DNA of 6,202 bases from NCBI GenBank assembly GCA_051955535.1, contig JBQCGP010000045.1, positions 1 through 6,202 of the forward strand, written 5' to 3'. A program made the translations under genes and the position numbers. This document shows, in pieces, positions 1 through 5,945 of this stretch (position 1 is the first letter of the stretch; every line of letters begins with the position of its first letter). The notes below the pieces were generated by a model that was given only the letters and a program-made list of their open reading frames with translations, was not told the DNA's origin and searched no databases. This DNA is from 13-2-20CM-68-14 sp051955535. Lineage in GTDB: Bacteria; Actinomycetota; Thermoleophilia; Gaiellales; Gaiellaceae.

Positions 1-45
1 CAATGTGTTCAGCGGACCCGTACTAATTGCCCGAGGTCTTGATTT
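1..45 (+). rRNA. rrl: 23S ribosomal RNA, 3' end only (partial)
   Basis: These bases match the conserved 3' terminus of bacterial 23S rRNA: the block ACCCGTACTAATTGCCCGAG at about 17-36 corresponds to the familiar end segment of the molecule, followed by a CTTGATTT tail that normally pairs with the 23S 5' end. Only the last few dozen bases are in the window; the rest lies to the left. The exact 3' end is estimated from alignment by eye with other bacterial 23S ends and may be off by several bases. A 5S gene follows on the same strand, which supports the call. Confidence 0.9.
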
Positions 46-110
46 GAACACGCTACGTCGCTATGGAGTTTTGAGGGTGCGCGCTAAGAGCGGCGCCGAC
101 CCTGACAATT
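46..110 (+). other. 23S-5S internal transcribed spacer
   Basis: A 65-bp spacer between the 23S end and the 5S gene, transcribed as part of the rRNA precursor. It contains a possible stem, AGGGT at 74-78 with ACCCT at 99-103, enclosing GC-rich sequence that can pair further. Stems of this kind often serve as processing sites ahead of 5S. There is no tRNA gene in the spacer. Confidence 0.6.
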
Positions 111-226
<116 letters not shown>

Positions 227-232
227 TTAACT

Positions 233-261
233 TCGAACGAAATGCTGCGCATTTCGTTCGA
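233..261 (+). terminator. Perfect 13-bp hairpin after 5S, probable rRNA operon terminator
   Basis: A perfect inverted repeat, TCGAACGAAATGC at 233-245 and GCATTTCGTTCGA at 249-261, with a three-base TGC loop, starts seven bases after the 5S gene. Position and stem strength suggest transcription termination. No T-run follows it (the next bases are CGTGCTCGTGCG), so it would be a terminator of the type without a U-tract, reported for actinobacteria, or an RNA-end stabiliser. Because the repeat is symmetric it could also act on the convergent transcript of the protease gene ending at 347. Confidence 0.65.
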
Positions 262-346
262 CGTGCTCGTGCGGGACGGTGCTTCTAACGACGATTCGGG
301 AGTGGCGGCGCGGCGCAGCCACGCCTTAGCTCGATTGGGATTTGCG

Positions 347-1189
347 CTAGGCGGCGCGCAGTTTTTCGCGCCAGGTCGGGTCGAGGGCTCGCAGCCGGGA
401 GACACGCTCGCCCACCGGCGGATGTGTCACGAAGAGTGCGGCCAGGCCTTCCTCGGCGAACGGGTTGATCGTGTAGAGCGGCTCGGTTGCCGGGCTTGCC
501 TGGAACTCGACTAGCCCGGCTGTCTGTTCCAGGCGGATCAGGGCGTCGGCGAGACCGTGTGGCGAGTCGCAGAGCTGCGCGGCGGCGGCGTCCGCAAGGA
601 ACTCGCGCTTCGGGGAGAGGAAGAGGTTGACGAGCGCCGCCGCGAACGGGCCCAGAACGAACAACAGGCCGCGCTGGAGAAAGCCGCCGATCCGGCTCGT
701 CTCGACGATCGCACAGGCGAGGACGGAGACCGTGCTCTGGATCAGGACGTCGCGGTCGCGGATGTGGGCGAGCTCGTGCGCGAGGATGCCCTCGAGCTCG
801 GCCGGCGCGGCCGCGCCTAGCAGCCCTTGACTTACTGCGATTGCCGAACCGCGCGGGCCGCGGCCGACGCAGAGCGCACGCGGATAGCCATCCCTGAGGA
901 CGTAGAGCTTGGGCGCCGGCACCCGGGCGCGCGCGGCGAGGCGCTGGACGGTCGAGTGCAGTGCCGGCGCTTGGCCCCGCGGCAGCTCGCGGGCGCCGAC
1001 CATGCCGAGCGCGATCCGATCGACGTAGAAGTAGCCGGCGCCGGCCAACAGGAGGGCGCAGAAGAGGAAGACGGAGAGCAGCCGGTAGTTCCCGGCGAGC
1101 AACGGCACGATTCCGAGCAGCGCGCAGATCCCGAGAAGGAGCAGCCAGGCCTTGAGGACGTTTCGGACGCGGAGGAAAGTGCGGCTCAC
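347..1189 (-). CDS. htpX: M48 family membrane zinc metalloprotease, HtpX-like
   Basis: This encodes a 280-residue protein of the M48B (HtpX) family, membrane proteases that in other bacteria degrade damaged or misfolded membrane proteins, with the active site facing the cytoplasm. The zinc motif HELAH is at residues 138-142, with the third metal ligand probably E196 in KREFLAD. Hydrophobic segments at about 13-33 and 36-58 (N-terminal hairpin) and about 151-167 and 173-191 (after the zinc motif) match the HtpX layout. The C-terminal THPPVGERVSRL motif (255-266) is also typical. Length is close to the usual 280-300. I chose the GTG at 1189 because the product then begins SRTFLRVRN next to the first membrane segment and the gene starts two bases after the upstream stop; an ATG at 1273 would add 28 arginine-rich residues and overlap the upstream gene. 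It is probably the last gene of a three-gene operon. No strong ribosome site is visible. Confidence 0.9.
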   Translation of the reverse strand: MSRTFLRVRNVLKAWLLLLGICALLGIVPLLAGNYRLLSVFLFCALLLAGAGYFYVDRIALGMVGARELPRGQAPALHSTVQRLAARARVPAPKLYVLRDGYPRALCVGRGPRGSAIAVSQGLLGAAAPAELEGILAHELAHIRDRDVLIQSTVSVLACAIVETSRIGGFLQRGLLFVLGPFAAALVNLFLSPKREFLADAAAAQLCDSPHGLADALIRLEQTAGLVEFQASPATEPLYTINPFAEEGLAALFVTHPPVGERVSRLRALDPTWREKLRAA

Positions 1190-1191
1190 GA

Positions 1192-1440
1192 TCAGGGCTC
1201 TTCGGAGCCGTCGTCCTCCGCGAGACCGCGCGGCGGCCAGTCGGGCTCGGGGGCGTCGCAGCGGCTCGAACAATGGAGCGAGGCGATGTTCTGCAGCGGG
1301 ACGAGAATGTGACCGTTCAGCTCGATATGCGGCACGTCTTCGACGATGCAGTAGGCCGTGAGGACGCCGTCTTGGTAATCGCCGCCGAAAAGCGCGACCT
1401 CGACCTGCTCGCCCTTGTACTTGTTCGTGTAGTCCTCCAC
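1192..1440 (-). CDS. Small conserved-looking hypothetical protein, 82 residues
   Basis: I do not recognise this protein. Starting at the GTG at 1440 it has 82 residues: about 55 residues alternating hydrophobic and polar, which suggests a small beta-rich domain (the segment around VEVALFGGDYQDGVLTAYC, 13-31, and HIELNGHILVPLQNIASLHC, 38-57), then an acidic, proline-containing tail ending DDGSEEP. Cysteines lie at 31, 57 and 61 with a histidine at 56; they might bind metal, but nothing proves it. No signal peptide or membrane segment is seen. It lies 31 bases after the phosphatase stop and two bases before the protease start, so co-transcription is likely. The same frame stays open upstream to an ATG at 1644, but those residues overlap the phosphatase gene antisense-like in composition (Ser/Arg/Pro-rich), so the short form is favoured. 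No other in-frame start is visible nearby and no clear ribosome site precedes the GTG. Confidence 0.7.
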   Translation of the reverse strand: MEDYTNKYKGEQVEVALFGGDYQDGVLTAYCIVEDVPHIELNGHILVPLQNIASLHCSSRCDAPEPDWPPRGLAEDDGSEEP

Positions 1441-1471
1441 GAACGGCCAGTCTACTGGCGCCGTCCGAGGG

Positions 1472-2137
1472 CTAACCGGCCGGGGAAGGGGGCTGAGCGG
1501 CCGCTTTCCGGCGCTCCTCCTGGTCTCTTTCGAGGAGCTCGTCGATGCGGCCGGCCGGGCACAACTCGGTAAGGGTGCCGTCCACGACGCAGACGGCCGA
1601 CAGACGCGCGTTCGGCTCGACGGGGCGGATGCGGCGGTAGGCATCGACGCCGAGGCCCAGCGCGGCGCCGTGGATCGCTCGGATCGGGCCGCCGTGGGAC
1701 ACGATCAGGACGCGGCCTCCTTCATGGACGGCGGCGATCTGTCCGACCGCCGTTAGAACGCGCGCACTCATCTGCTCGTAGGTTTCGCCGTCGTCCCACC
1801 CCGTGCCGCCCGCGAGCCACCGCCGGTAGCCCGCGGGGAACCTCTCCTCGGCCTCCTCGCGGGTCAGGCCCTCCCAGGATCCGACGTCGACCTCGCGCAG
1901 ATCGCGGAGCTCGATCACCTCCAGGCCCTGTCGGGCCGCGACGAAAGCCGCCGTCTCGCGAGCCCGCTGCAAGTCGCTCGCATAGATCGCGTCGAGCCCG
2001 ACGTCCGCGAGCCGCTCGGCGAGAGCGGCCCCCTGAGCCCTGCCCCGGTCGGTCAGGGGGCGGTCGGCATGGCCCTGCCAGCGGCGCGCGCGGTTCCAGT
2101 CGGTCTCGCCGTGGCGGGCGAGCAGCAGCGTCGTCAC
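1472..2137 (-). CDS. Histidine phosphatase family protein (phosphoglycerate mutase-like)
   Basis: A 221-residue cytoplasmic enzyme of the histidine phosphatase superfamily, which transfers phosphate through a phosphohistidine. The RHGETDWN signature covers residues 8-15 with nucleophile H9. The other core residues are R58 in ASDLQRARETA, E82 (probable acid donor) in LREVDVGSWEG, and H148 in VLIVSHGGPIRAI. Length is typical for the branch that includes cofactor-dependent phosphoglycerate mutase-like phosphatases, GpgP and CobC. The substrate cannot be told from sequence; a broad-specificity phosphatase is likelier than the glycolytic mutase. The last 25 residues are a charged tail outside the domain. 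The GTG at 2137 is preferred because AGGA lies seven bases upstream; a GTG two codons earlier (2143) would leave almost no spacing. The frame stays open to an ATG at 2434, but that extension is antisense to the divergent SDR gene. It is the first gene of the minus-strand operon. Confidence 0.92.
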   Translation of the reverse strand: MTTLLLARHGETDWNRARRWQGHADRPLTDRGRAQGAALAERLADVGLDAIYASDLQRARETAAFVAARQGLEVIELRDLREVDVGSWEGLTREEAEERFPAGYRRWLAGGTGWDDGETYEQMSARVLTAVGQIAAVHEGGRVLIVSHGGPIRAIHGAALGLGVDAYRRIRPVEPNARLSAVCVVDGTLTELCPAGRIDELLERDQEERRKAAAQPPSPAG

Positions 2138-2144
2138 GCGCACA

Positions 2145-2148
2145 TCCT
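2145..2148 (-). promoter_or_regulatory. Ribosome binding site for the phosphatase gene
   Basis: AGGA on the minus strand ends seven bases before the GTG at 2137. This spacing suits that start and not the in-frame GTG at 2143, so the site decides the start. It lies within the 31-bp divergent gap. Confidence 0.5.
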
Positions 2149-2152
2149 GCCG

Positions 2153-2158
2153 TAGGCT
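2153..2158 (+). promoter_or_regulatory. Candidate -10 box for the SDR gene, near-leaderless
   Basis: TAGGCT matches the first, second and last bases of the -10 consensus and ends ten bases before the ATG at 2169. Transcription would then begin only a few bases before the start codon, which fits the absence of a Shine-Dalgarno sequence upstream of that ATG. No recognisable -35 is seen, so the call rests on position and a weak hexamer. Confidence 0.3.
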
Positions 2159-2168
2159 TGCCCGCGCC

Positions 2169-2951
2169 ATGGACCTCGGCCTGCGCAATCGCGTCTGCGT
2201 CGTCACCGGCTCAACCGCCGGAATCGGACTCGAGACCGCACGGCTCCTCGCCGCCGAGGGCGCACGCGTGGTGGTGACCGGACGTGATTCCGATCGCGTG
2301 GAGAGCGCACGGCAGCAGGCGACGGCCGAGCTCGGAGTGATCGCTGACCTCTCCGAGCCGGCGGCCCCAGCGGAGTTGATCGCGGCGGCAGGCGAGCTCG
2401 GGCCTGTCGACTGTCTCGTCAACAACGCCGGCATCGCGTACCAGACCGGCTTCGACGAGGTGCGCGACGAGCAGTGGGACGAGATGTGGCAGCTGAACGT
2501 GATGAGCGCCGTGCGAACGATCCGCTCGGCTCTGCCGACGATGCTCGAACGCGGCTCGGGGGTGATCGTGAACGTTTCCTCGACGGCTGGGAAGCGTCCC
2601 TCGACCGGGATGCCGAACTACTCGGTGACGAAGGCGGCCCTGCTCTCGCTCTCGCGGCTCGTCGCTGATCTCTACGCAAAGAACGGGATTCGCTGCAACG
2701 CCGTCGCACCGGGGCCGACCGCGACAGGCGCCTGGCTCGACGAGGACGGGCTCGCCGATCAGCAGGCGCGGCGGTCTGGCAAGTCGCGCGAAGCGGTGCT
2801 CGATTCGGTCGCGGCGGGGCGGCCGCTCGGCCGGCTGGCCGAGCCGGAGGAGATCGCGTCCGTCATCGCCTTCCTCTGCTCAGACCGAGCGAGCTACGTG
2901 ACCGGCGCGGCCTGGAGCGCCGACGGCGGCACCGTGCCGATCATCATCTGA
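2169..2951 (+). CDS. Short-chain dehydrogenase/reductase (SDR) family oxidoreductase
   Basis: A 260-residue classical SDR, an NAD(P)-dependent oxidoreductase with a Rossmann fold acting in the cytoplasm. The cofactor motif TGSTAGIG is at 13-20, NNAG at 85-88, and the catalytic set is N110, S138, Y151 and K155 (YSVTK). The PGP turn at 181-183 and the C-terminal VTGAAWSADGG segment (244-254) are also family features. Length is standard. The residue after the second strand is R39 in VTGRD, which often goes with NADP(H) preference, but that is inference. The closest named relatives are FabG-like 3-oxoacyl reductases and related enzymes; the substrate is not determined by the sequence. It stands alone on the plus strand, diverging from the phosphatase with 31 bp between starts, and is followed by 184 bp before dgt, so it is probably its own transcription unit. 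The ATG start has no ribosome site. Confidence 0.93.
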   Translation: MDLGLRNRVCVVTGSTAGIGLETARLLAAEGARVVVTGRDSDRVESARQQATAELGVIADLSEPAAPAELIAAAGELGPVDCLVNNAGIAYQTGFDEVRDEQWDEMWQLNVMSAVRTIRSALPTMLERGSGVIVNVSSTAGKRPSTGMPNYSVTKAALLSLSRLVADLYAKNGIRCNAVAPGPTATGAWLDEDGLADQQARRSGKSREAVLDSVAAGRPLGRLAEPEEIASVIAFLCSDRASYVTGAAWSADGGTVPIII

Positions 2952-3046
2952 TACGCGGCGGGGCTCGAACGAATCGCTGCAGGAGTCGCACTTTCAGCGC
3001 AAGTGGGCGACGGACACGGCACGACTTCGTCGATAGCGTGACTTCA

Positions 3047-3064
3047 GGGGCGCGTTTTCGCCCC
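3047..3064 (+). terminator. GC-rich hairpin downstream of the SDR gene, candidate terminator
   Basis: GGGGCG at 3047-3052 and CGCCCC at 3059-3064 form a perfect six-base-pair stem with loop CGTTTT. It lies 96 bases after the SDR stop and before the dgt promoter candidate. No T-run follows on the plus strand, so termination is a position-based inference. The spacer upstream of it (2952-3046) shows nothing else that I can name. Confidence 0.35.
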
Positions 3065-3074
3065 CCATTGGGAT

Positions 3075-3106
3075 GGGCGAAACCGGCTCGAAAACCGGTT
3101 CCGCCC
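3075..3106. repeat. Interrupted inverted repeat upstream of dgt (hairpin or operator)
   Basis: Two-part dyad: GGGCG (3075-3079) pairs with CGCCC (3102-3106), one A/C mismatch, then AACCGG (3081-3086) pairs with CCGGTT (3095-3100), with loop CTCGAAAA. Eleven of twelve positions pair. It ends 16 bases before the -10-like TAGAGT and so covers the place where a -35 element of the dgt promoter would lie. It could be a protein-binding operator, or a terminator for transcription arriving from the SDR gene. The middle also resembles a serine tRNA anticodon arm by chance. Confidence 0.5.
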
Positions 3107-3122
3107 CGACCGAGCCAGCGGC

Positions 3123-3128
3123 TAGAGT
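3123..3128 (+). promoter_or_regulatory. Candidate -10 box for dgt-dnaG, leaderless
   Basis: TAGAGT lies seven bases before the GTG at 3136. A transcript starting at the usual distance would begin at or next to that GTG, giving a leaderless mRNA. No Shine-Dalgarno sequence is present, which agrees. TTCCGC at 3099-3104 is a poor -35 candidate with an 18-bp spacer. Confidence 0.4.
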
Positions 3129-3135
3129 CGGTCAC

Positions 3136-4116
3136 GTGCCCGAGCTCGCCGGGAGAGTTGCGGACGCCTTTGCGGCGCGGATCAGAGACCAGGAAGACGC
3201 CTGGTTCTCGCCACTCGCGGTGCGCAGCTACGAGACGCGCGGAAGGCTCCACGAGGACAACGAGTGCCGGCTCCGGACGCCGTTCCAGCGCGACCGGGAC
3301 CGCATCGTCCACTCGAAGGCGTTCCGCCGGCTCAAGCACAAGACGCAGGTCTTCATCGACCCGAGCGGCGATCACTACCGGACGCGGCTCACGCACACTC
3401 TCGAGACGACCGGCATCTCGCGCACCGTCGCCCGGGCGCTGCGCCTCAACGAGGACCTGACCGAGGCGATCGGCCTGGGCCACGACCTCGGGCATCCGGC
3501 CTTCGGCCACGCGGGCGAGGAAGCGCTCGACGCCGTCCTGCGCGAGCGCTTCGACCTCGGCTTCCGCCACAACGAACACTCGCTGCGGGTCGTCGACCAC
3601 CTCGAGCGCGACGGCCGCGGCCTCAACCTGACCGCGGAGGTTCGGGACGGCATCCTTACCCACACCGGCGAGCGTGAGCCCGACACGCTCGAGGGGAAGA
3701 TCGTGCGTCTCGTCGACCGGGTCGCGTACATCAACCACGACATCGACGACGCTGTGCGCGCGGGAGTGCTCAGCCCGGCTGCGCTGCCCAGCGACGAGAT
3801 CGGGTTGCTCGGGGCGACCGGGCCGCGGCGGATCGACACGCTCGTCCACGATCTCGTCGAGACCTCGGAGCGCGCCGGCGACATCCGTCAAAGCGACGAG
3901 ATCGGCGAGGCGATGCTCTCGCTGCGATCCTTCATGTTCGAACGGGTTTACCTTGCCGCCGACACCAAGCCGAACCAGCAGCGCGCACACGAGGTCATCC
4001 GCCTGAGCTTCGAGCACCTGGTCGACGGAGGGCGCTCGGCACAGGAAGCTACGGACTACGTCGCCGGCATGACCGACCGCTTCGCCCTGGCCTACGTCGC
4101 TCGGCTGGAGAGCTGA
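3136..4116 (+). CDS. dgt: Deoxyguanosinetriphosphate triphosphohydrolase (dGTPase), HD domain
   Basis: This HD-domain enzyme hydrolyses dGTP (in many relatives other dNTPs too) to the deoxynucleoside and triphosphate, so it trims the dNTP pool. From the GTG at 3136 it has 326 residues. The family block TPFQRDRDRIVHSKAFRRLK (48-67) is followed by HKTQVFIDPSGDHYRTRLTH. The metal ligands are H87 (RLTHTLE), H116 and D117 (GLGHDLGHPAFGH) and D194 (VRLVDRVAYINHDIDD). The C-terminal half is helical, as in the family. An ATG at 3073 would add 21 residues (347 total), but that part is low-complexity, lies over the inverted repeat, and is longer than family N-termini, where about 20-25 residues precede the SPxAxRS motif; the GTG also sits right behind a -10-like box. 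The stop TGA is immediately followed by the dnaG GTG, so the two genes are almost certainly one operon. Confidence 0.93.
   Translation: MPELAGRVADAFAARIRDQEDAWFSPLAVRSYETRGRLHEDNECRLRTPFQRDRDRIVHSKAFRRLKHKTQVFIDPSGDHYRTRLTHTLETTGISRTVARALRLNEDLTEAIGLGHDLGHPAFGHAGEEALDAVLRERFDLGFRHNEHSLRVVDHLERDGRGLNLTAEVRDGILTHTGEREPDTLEGKIVRLVDRVAYINHDIDDAVRAGVLSPAALPSDEIGLLGATGPRRIDTLVHDLVETSERAGDIRQSDEIGEAMLSLRSFMFERVYLAADTKPNQQRAHEVIRLSFEHLVDGGRSAQEATDYVAGMTDRFALAYVARLES
4107..4110 (+). promoter_or_regulatory. Ribosome binding site for dnaG inside the end of dgt
   Basis: GGAG ends six bases before the GTG at 4117, within the last codons of dgt. It supports this start and suggests that primase is translated by reinitiation or coupling after dGTPase. 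Confidence 0.5.
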
Positions 4117-5766
4117 GTGGCTCGAATCGCAGACTCTTCGGTCGAAACGGTCAAGGCGACCGCGGACATCGTCGAGGTCATCTCCGGGCGGACGCAGCTG
4201 CGCCGCTCGGGTGCGCGCTTCACGGGGCTGTGTCCCTTCCACGACGAACGGACGCCGTCGTTCTCCGTCAGCCCGGAGAAAGGGCTCTACTACTGCTTCG
4301 GCTGCGGGGCCGCCGGTGACGCCGTCTCGTTCGTCGAAGAGACCGAAGGCGTCGACTTCGTGGGCGCGATCGAGTGGCTCGCGCAGCGCTTCAACGTCCT
4401 GCTCGAGTACGAGGAGGCCTCCCCCGAACAGGACGCCAGGCGCAGACGCCGCGACCGCCTCTACGCGGTGCTCGACGCGGGGGCCTCGTTCTACGGGCGC
4501 TACCTCTGGGAGTCGGAGGCCGGCGCCGATGCACGCGCCTACCTTGCGAGGCGCGGCCTCGACGAGGGGGTTTGCCGCGAGTATCGGCTCGGGCTCGCCG
4601 CGCGCGGCGCGACGCTCGCGCGAAAGGCCGTCGAACGCGGCTTCACTCTGCAGGAGCTGACCGGCGCCGGGCTCGTCAACCGTCGTGGGAACGACTACTT
4701 CCAGGGTCGCCTGCTCTTCCCGATCGCGGACGCCCGCGGACGCGTCGTCGGATTCCAGGCACGGAGGCTGCGCGAGGACGATCCTCTCCAGGCGAAGTAC
4801 GTCAACTCGCCCGAGGGAGAGCTGTTCCGCAAGGGCGATCTGCTCTACGGGCTCGACCGGGCCCGGACGGCAATCGCACGTGAGGAGCGGGCGCTTATCG
4901 TCGAGGGCAATACCGACGTTCTGGCGCTACGGCAGGCCGGGCTCGGACCGGTTGTCGCGTCGATGGGGACGGCGCTGACGGAACGCCACCTGAAGGAGCT
5001 CTCCCGGCTGACGCGCAAGCTCTACCTCTGCTTCGACGCCGACGCGGCCGGCGAGGCGGCGACGCTGCGCGGCATGGATCTCGCCGCCGCGCAGGGCTTC
5101 GACGTCCGCGTCGTCGCCCTCCCGCCCGGCACGGATCCCGCGGATGCGGCCGAGGGCTTCGAAGAACGGCTCGCCAAGGCCGAGAGCTACGTGCTCTACC
5201 GAGTGCGGCTCGAGCTCGACCGCGCGCCGGACCGCCAGGAGGCTTTCGTTCACGCGCGCGAGGTGCTCGCACGGTTCGAAGACTCCCCGGAGCGCCAGCA
5301 GGCCCTGCGGCTTGTGGCCGATCGTCTCGACCTACCGCGTGAGACGCAGGCGGGCCTCGTCCCCAAACGCGGCGGTCGGGACGCGGCGCCGGAGGTCTCC
5401 CCGAAGCTGCTCGAGGCGGGCGAGCGCCTCGAGCGCGACGCGCTCGCCGGAGCCGCGGCGCACACGGACCTGCGCGAGGCTCTCGCCGGCCTCTCGCCGG
5501 AGCACTTCGACTCCGAGCTCCACCGCCGCGCCCGCGAGCATCTGCTCGAACCGGGCGAGGCCGACCGAGAGCTCGTTCAGCTCCTCGCCGAGCTCGATGC
5601 GCGCGCGGCCGCCGAGGGAATCGACGAGGCGACCACGAAGGAGCTGCTTCTGAACCTGCACGAGCGCAAGCTCCGGCGGGAGCTCCAGAACGCCGACCTG
5701 GCGAGGACGAAGGAGCTGCAGGTGGAGCTCGAAAGGCTGCGGACCGCCGCCACGAACCTCGTCTAG
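4117..5766 (+). CDS. dnaG: DNA primase DnaG
   Basis: A 549-residue primase, which lays down RNA primers on the lagging strand and at origins together with the DnaB helicase. The CHC2-type zinc domain is at the N-terminus: C39, H42, C60 and C63 (LCPFHDERTPSFS and YYCFGCG). The catalytic core follows, with YFQGRLLFPIAD (194-205), YVNSPEGELFRKG (228-240) and YGLDRAR, then the TOPRIM motifs: E263 in IVEGNTDV, D307 and D309 in CFDADAAGEA, and D340 and D343 in GTDPADA. The usual tyrosine after VEG is N265 here. The C-terminal region from about 425 is helical, charged and poorly conserved, where the helicase-binding domain normally lies; the total is somewhat shorter than the common 580-640. The GTG start directly abuts the dgt stop. 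No rpsU or rpoD follows, unlike the classical macromolecular synthesis operon; a tRNA gene comes next. Confidence 0.97.
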   Translation: MARIADSSVETVKATADIVEVISGRTQLRRSGARFTGLCPFHDERTPSFSVSPEKGLYYCFGCGAAGDAVSFVEETEGVDFVGAIEWLAQRFNVLLEYEEASPEQDARRRRRDRLYAVLDAGASFYGRYLWESEAGADARAYLARRGLDEGVCREYRLGLAARGATLARKAVERGFTLQELTGAGLVNRRGNDYFQGRLLFPIADARGRVVGFQARRLREDDPLQAKYVNSPEGELFRKGDLLYGLDRARTAIAREERALIVEGNTDVLALRQAGLGPVVASMGTALTERHLKELSRLTRKLYLCFDADAAGEAATLRGMDLAAAQGFDVRVVALPPGTDPADAAEGFEERLAKAESYVLYRVRLELDRAPDRQEAFVHAREVLARFEDSPERQQALRLVADRLDLPRETQAGLVPKRGGRDAAPEVSPKLLEAGERLERDALAGAAAHTDLREALAGLSPEHFDSELHRRAREHLLEPGEADRELVQLLAELDARAAAEGIDEATTKELLLNLHERKLRRELQNADLARTKELQVELERLRTAATNLV

Positions 5767-5774
5767 ACCCCGGC

Positions 5775-5780
5775 TACAAT
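5775..5780 (+). promoter_or_regulatory. Candidate -10 box for the tRNA-Asn gene
   Basis: TACAAT is a five-of-six match to TATAAT, nine bases after the dnaG stop. A start about seven bases downstream would give a short leader before the tRNA at 5801. No clear -35 is seen in the dnaG end. Read-through from dnaG is also possible, since no terminator separates them. Confidence 0.55.
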
Positions 5781-5800
5781 CCGTCCCGGCCGAGCGCCGT

Positions 5801-5875
<75 letters not shown>

Positions 5876-5945
5876 GCAACCTACGTAGCCAGGTGCAAGC
5901 CCGCATTGCTCCATGGGTCAGGTGTGTCAGCGGTGCCGGACATGC

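Noticed and set aside
242..514. Plus-strand 90-codon frame starting in the post-5S hairpin
   Set aside because: It starts inside the inverted repeat, runs antisense into the protease gene and has no protein-family signal.
2138..2434. N-terminal extension of the phosphatase to an ATG at 2434
   Set aside because: The added 99 residues are antisense to the SDR gene, Ser/Arg/Ala-rich, and precede the RHG motif, which normally lies within the first ten residues or so.
3060..3110. A possible tRNA-Ser fragment because of the CTCGAAAA loop between complementary arms
   Set aside because: A seven-base anticodon loop cannot be made with the flanking stem in register, and no D arm, T arm or acceptor stem can be found around it.
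2944..4242. A 432-codon open frame on the minus strand opposite dgt
   Set aside because: It is fully antisense to a clear dGTPase gene, its product is rich in V/R/E/D/A with no motifs, and long antisense frames are expected opposite GC-rich genes with strong third-position bias.
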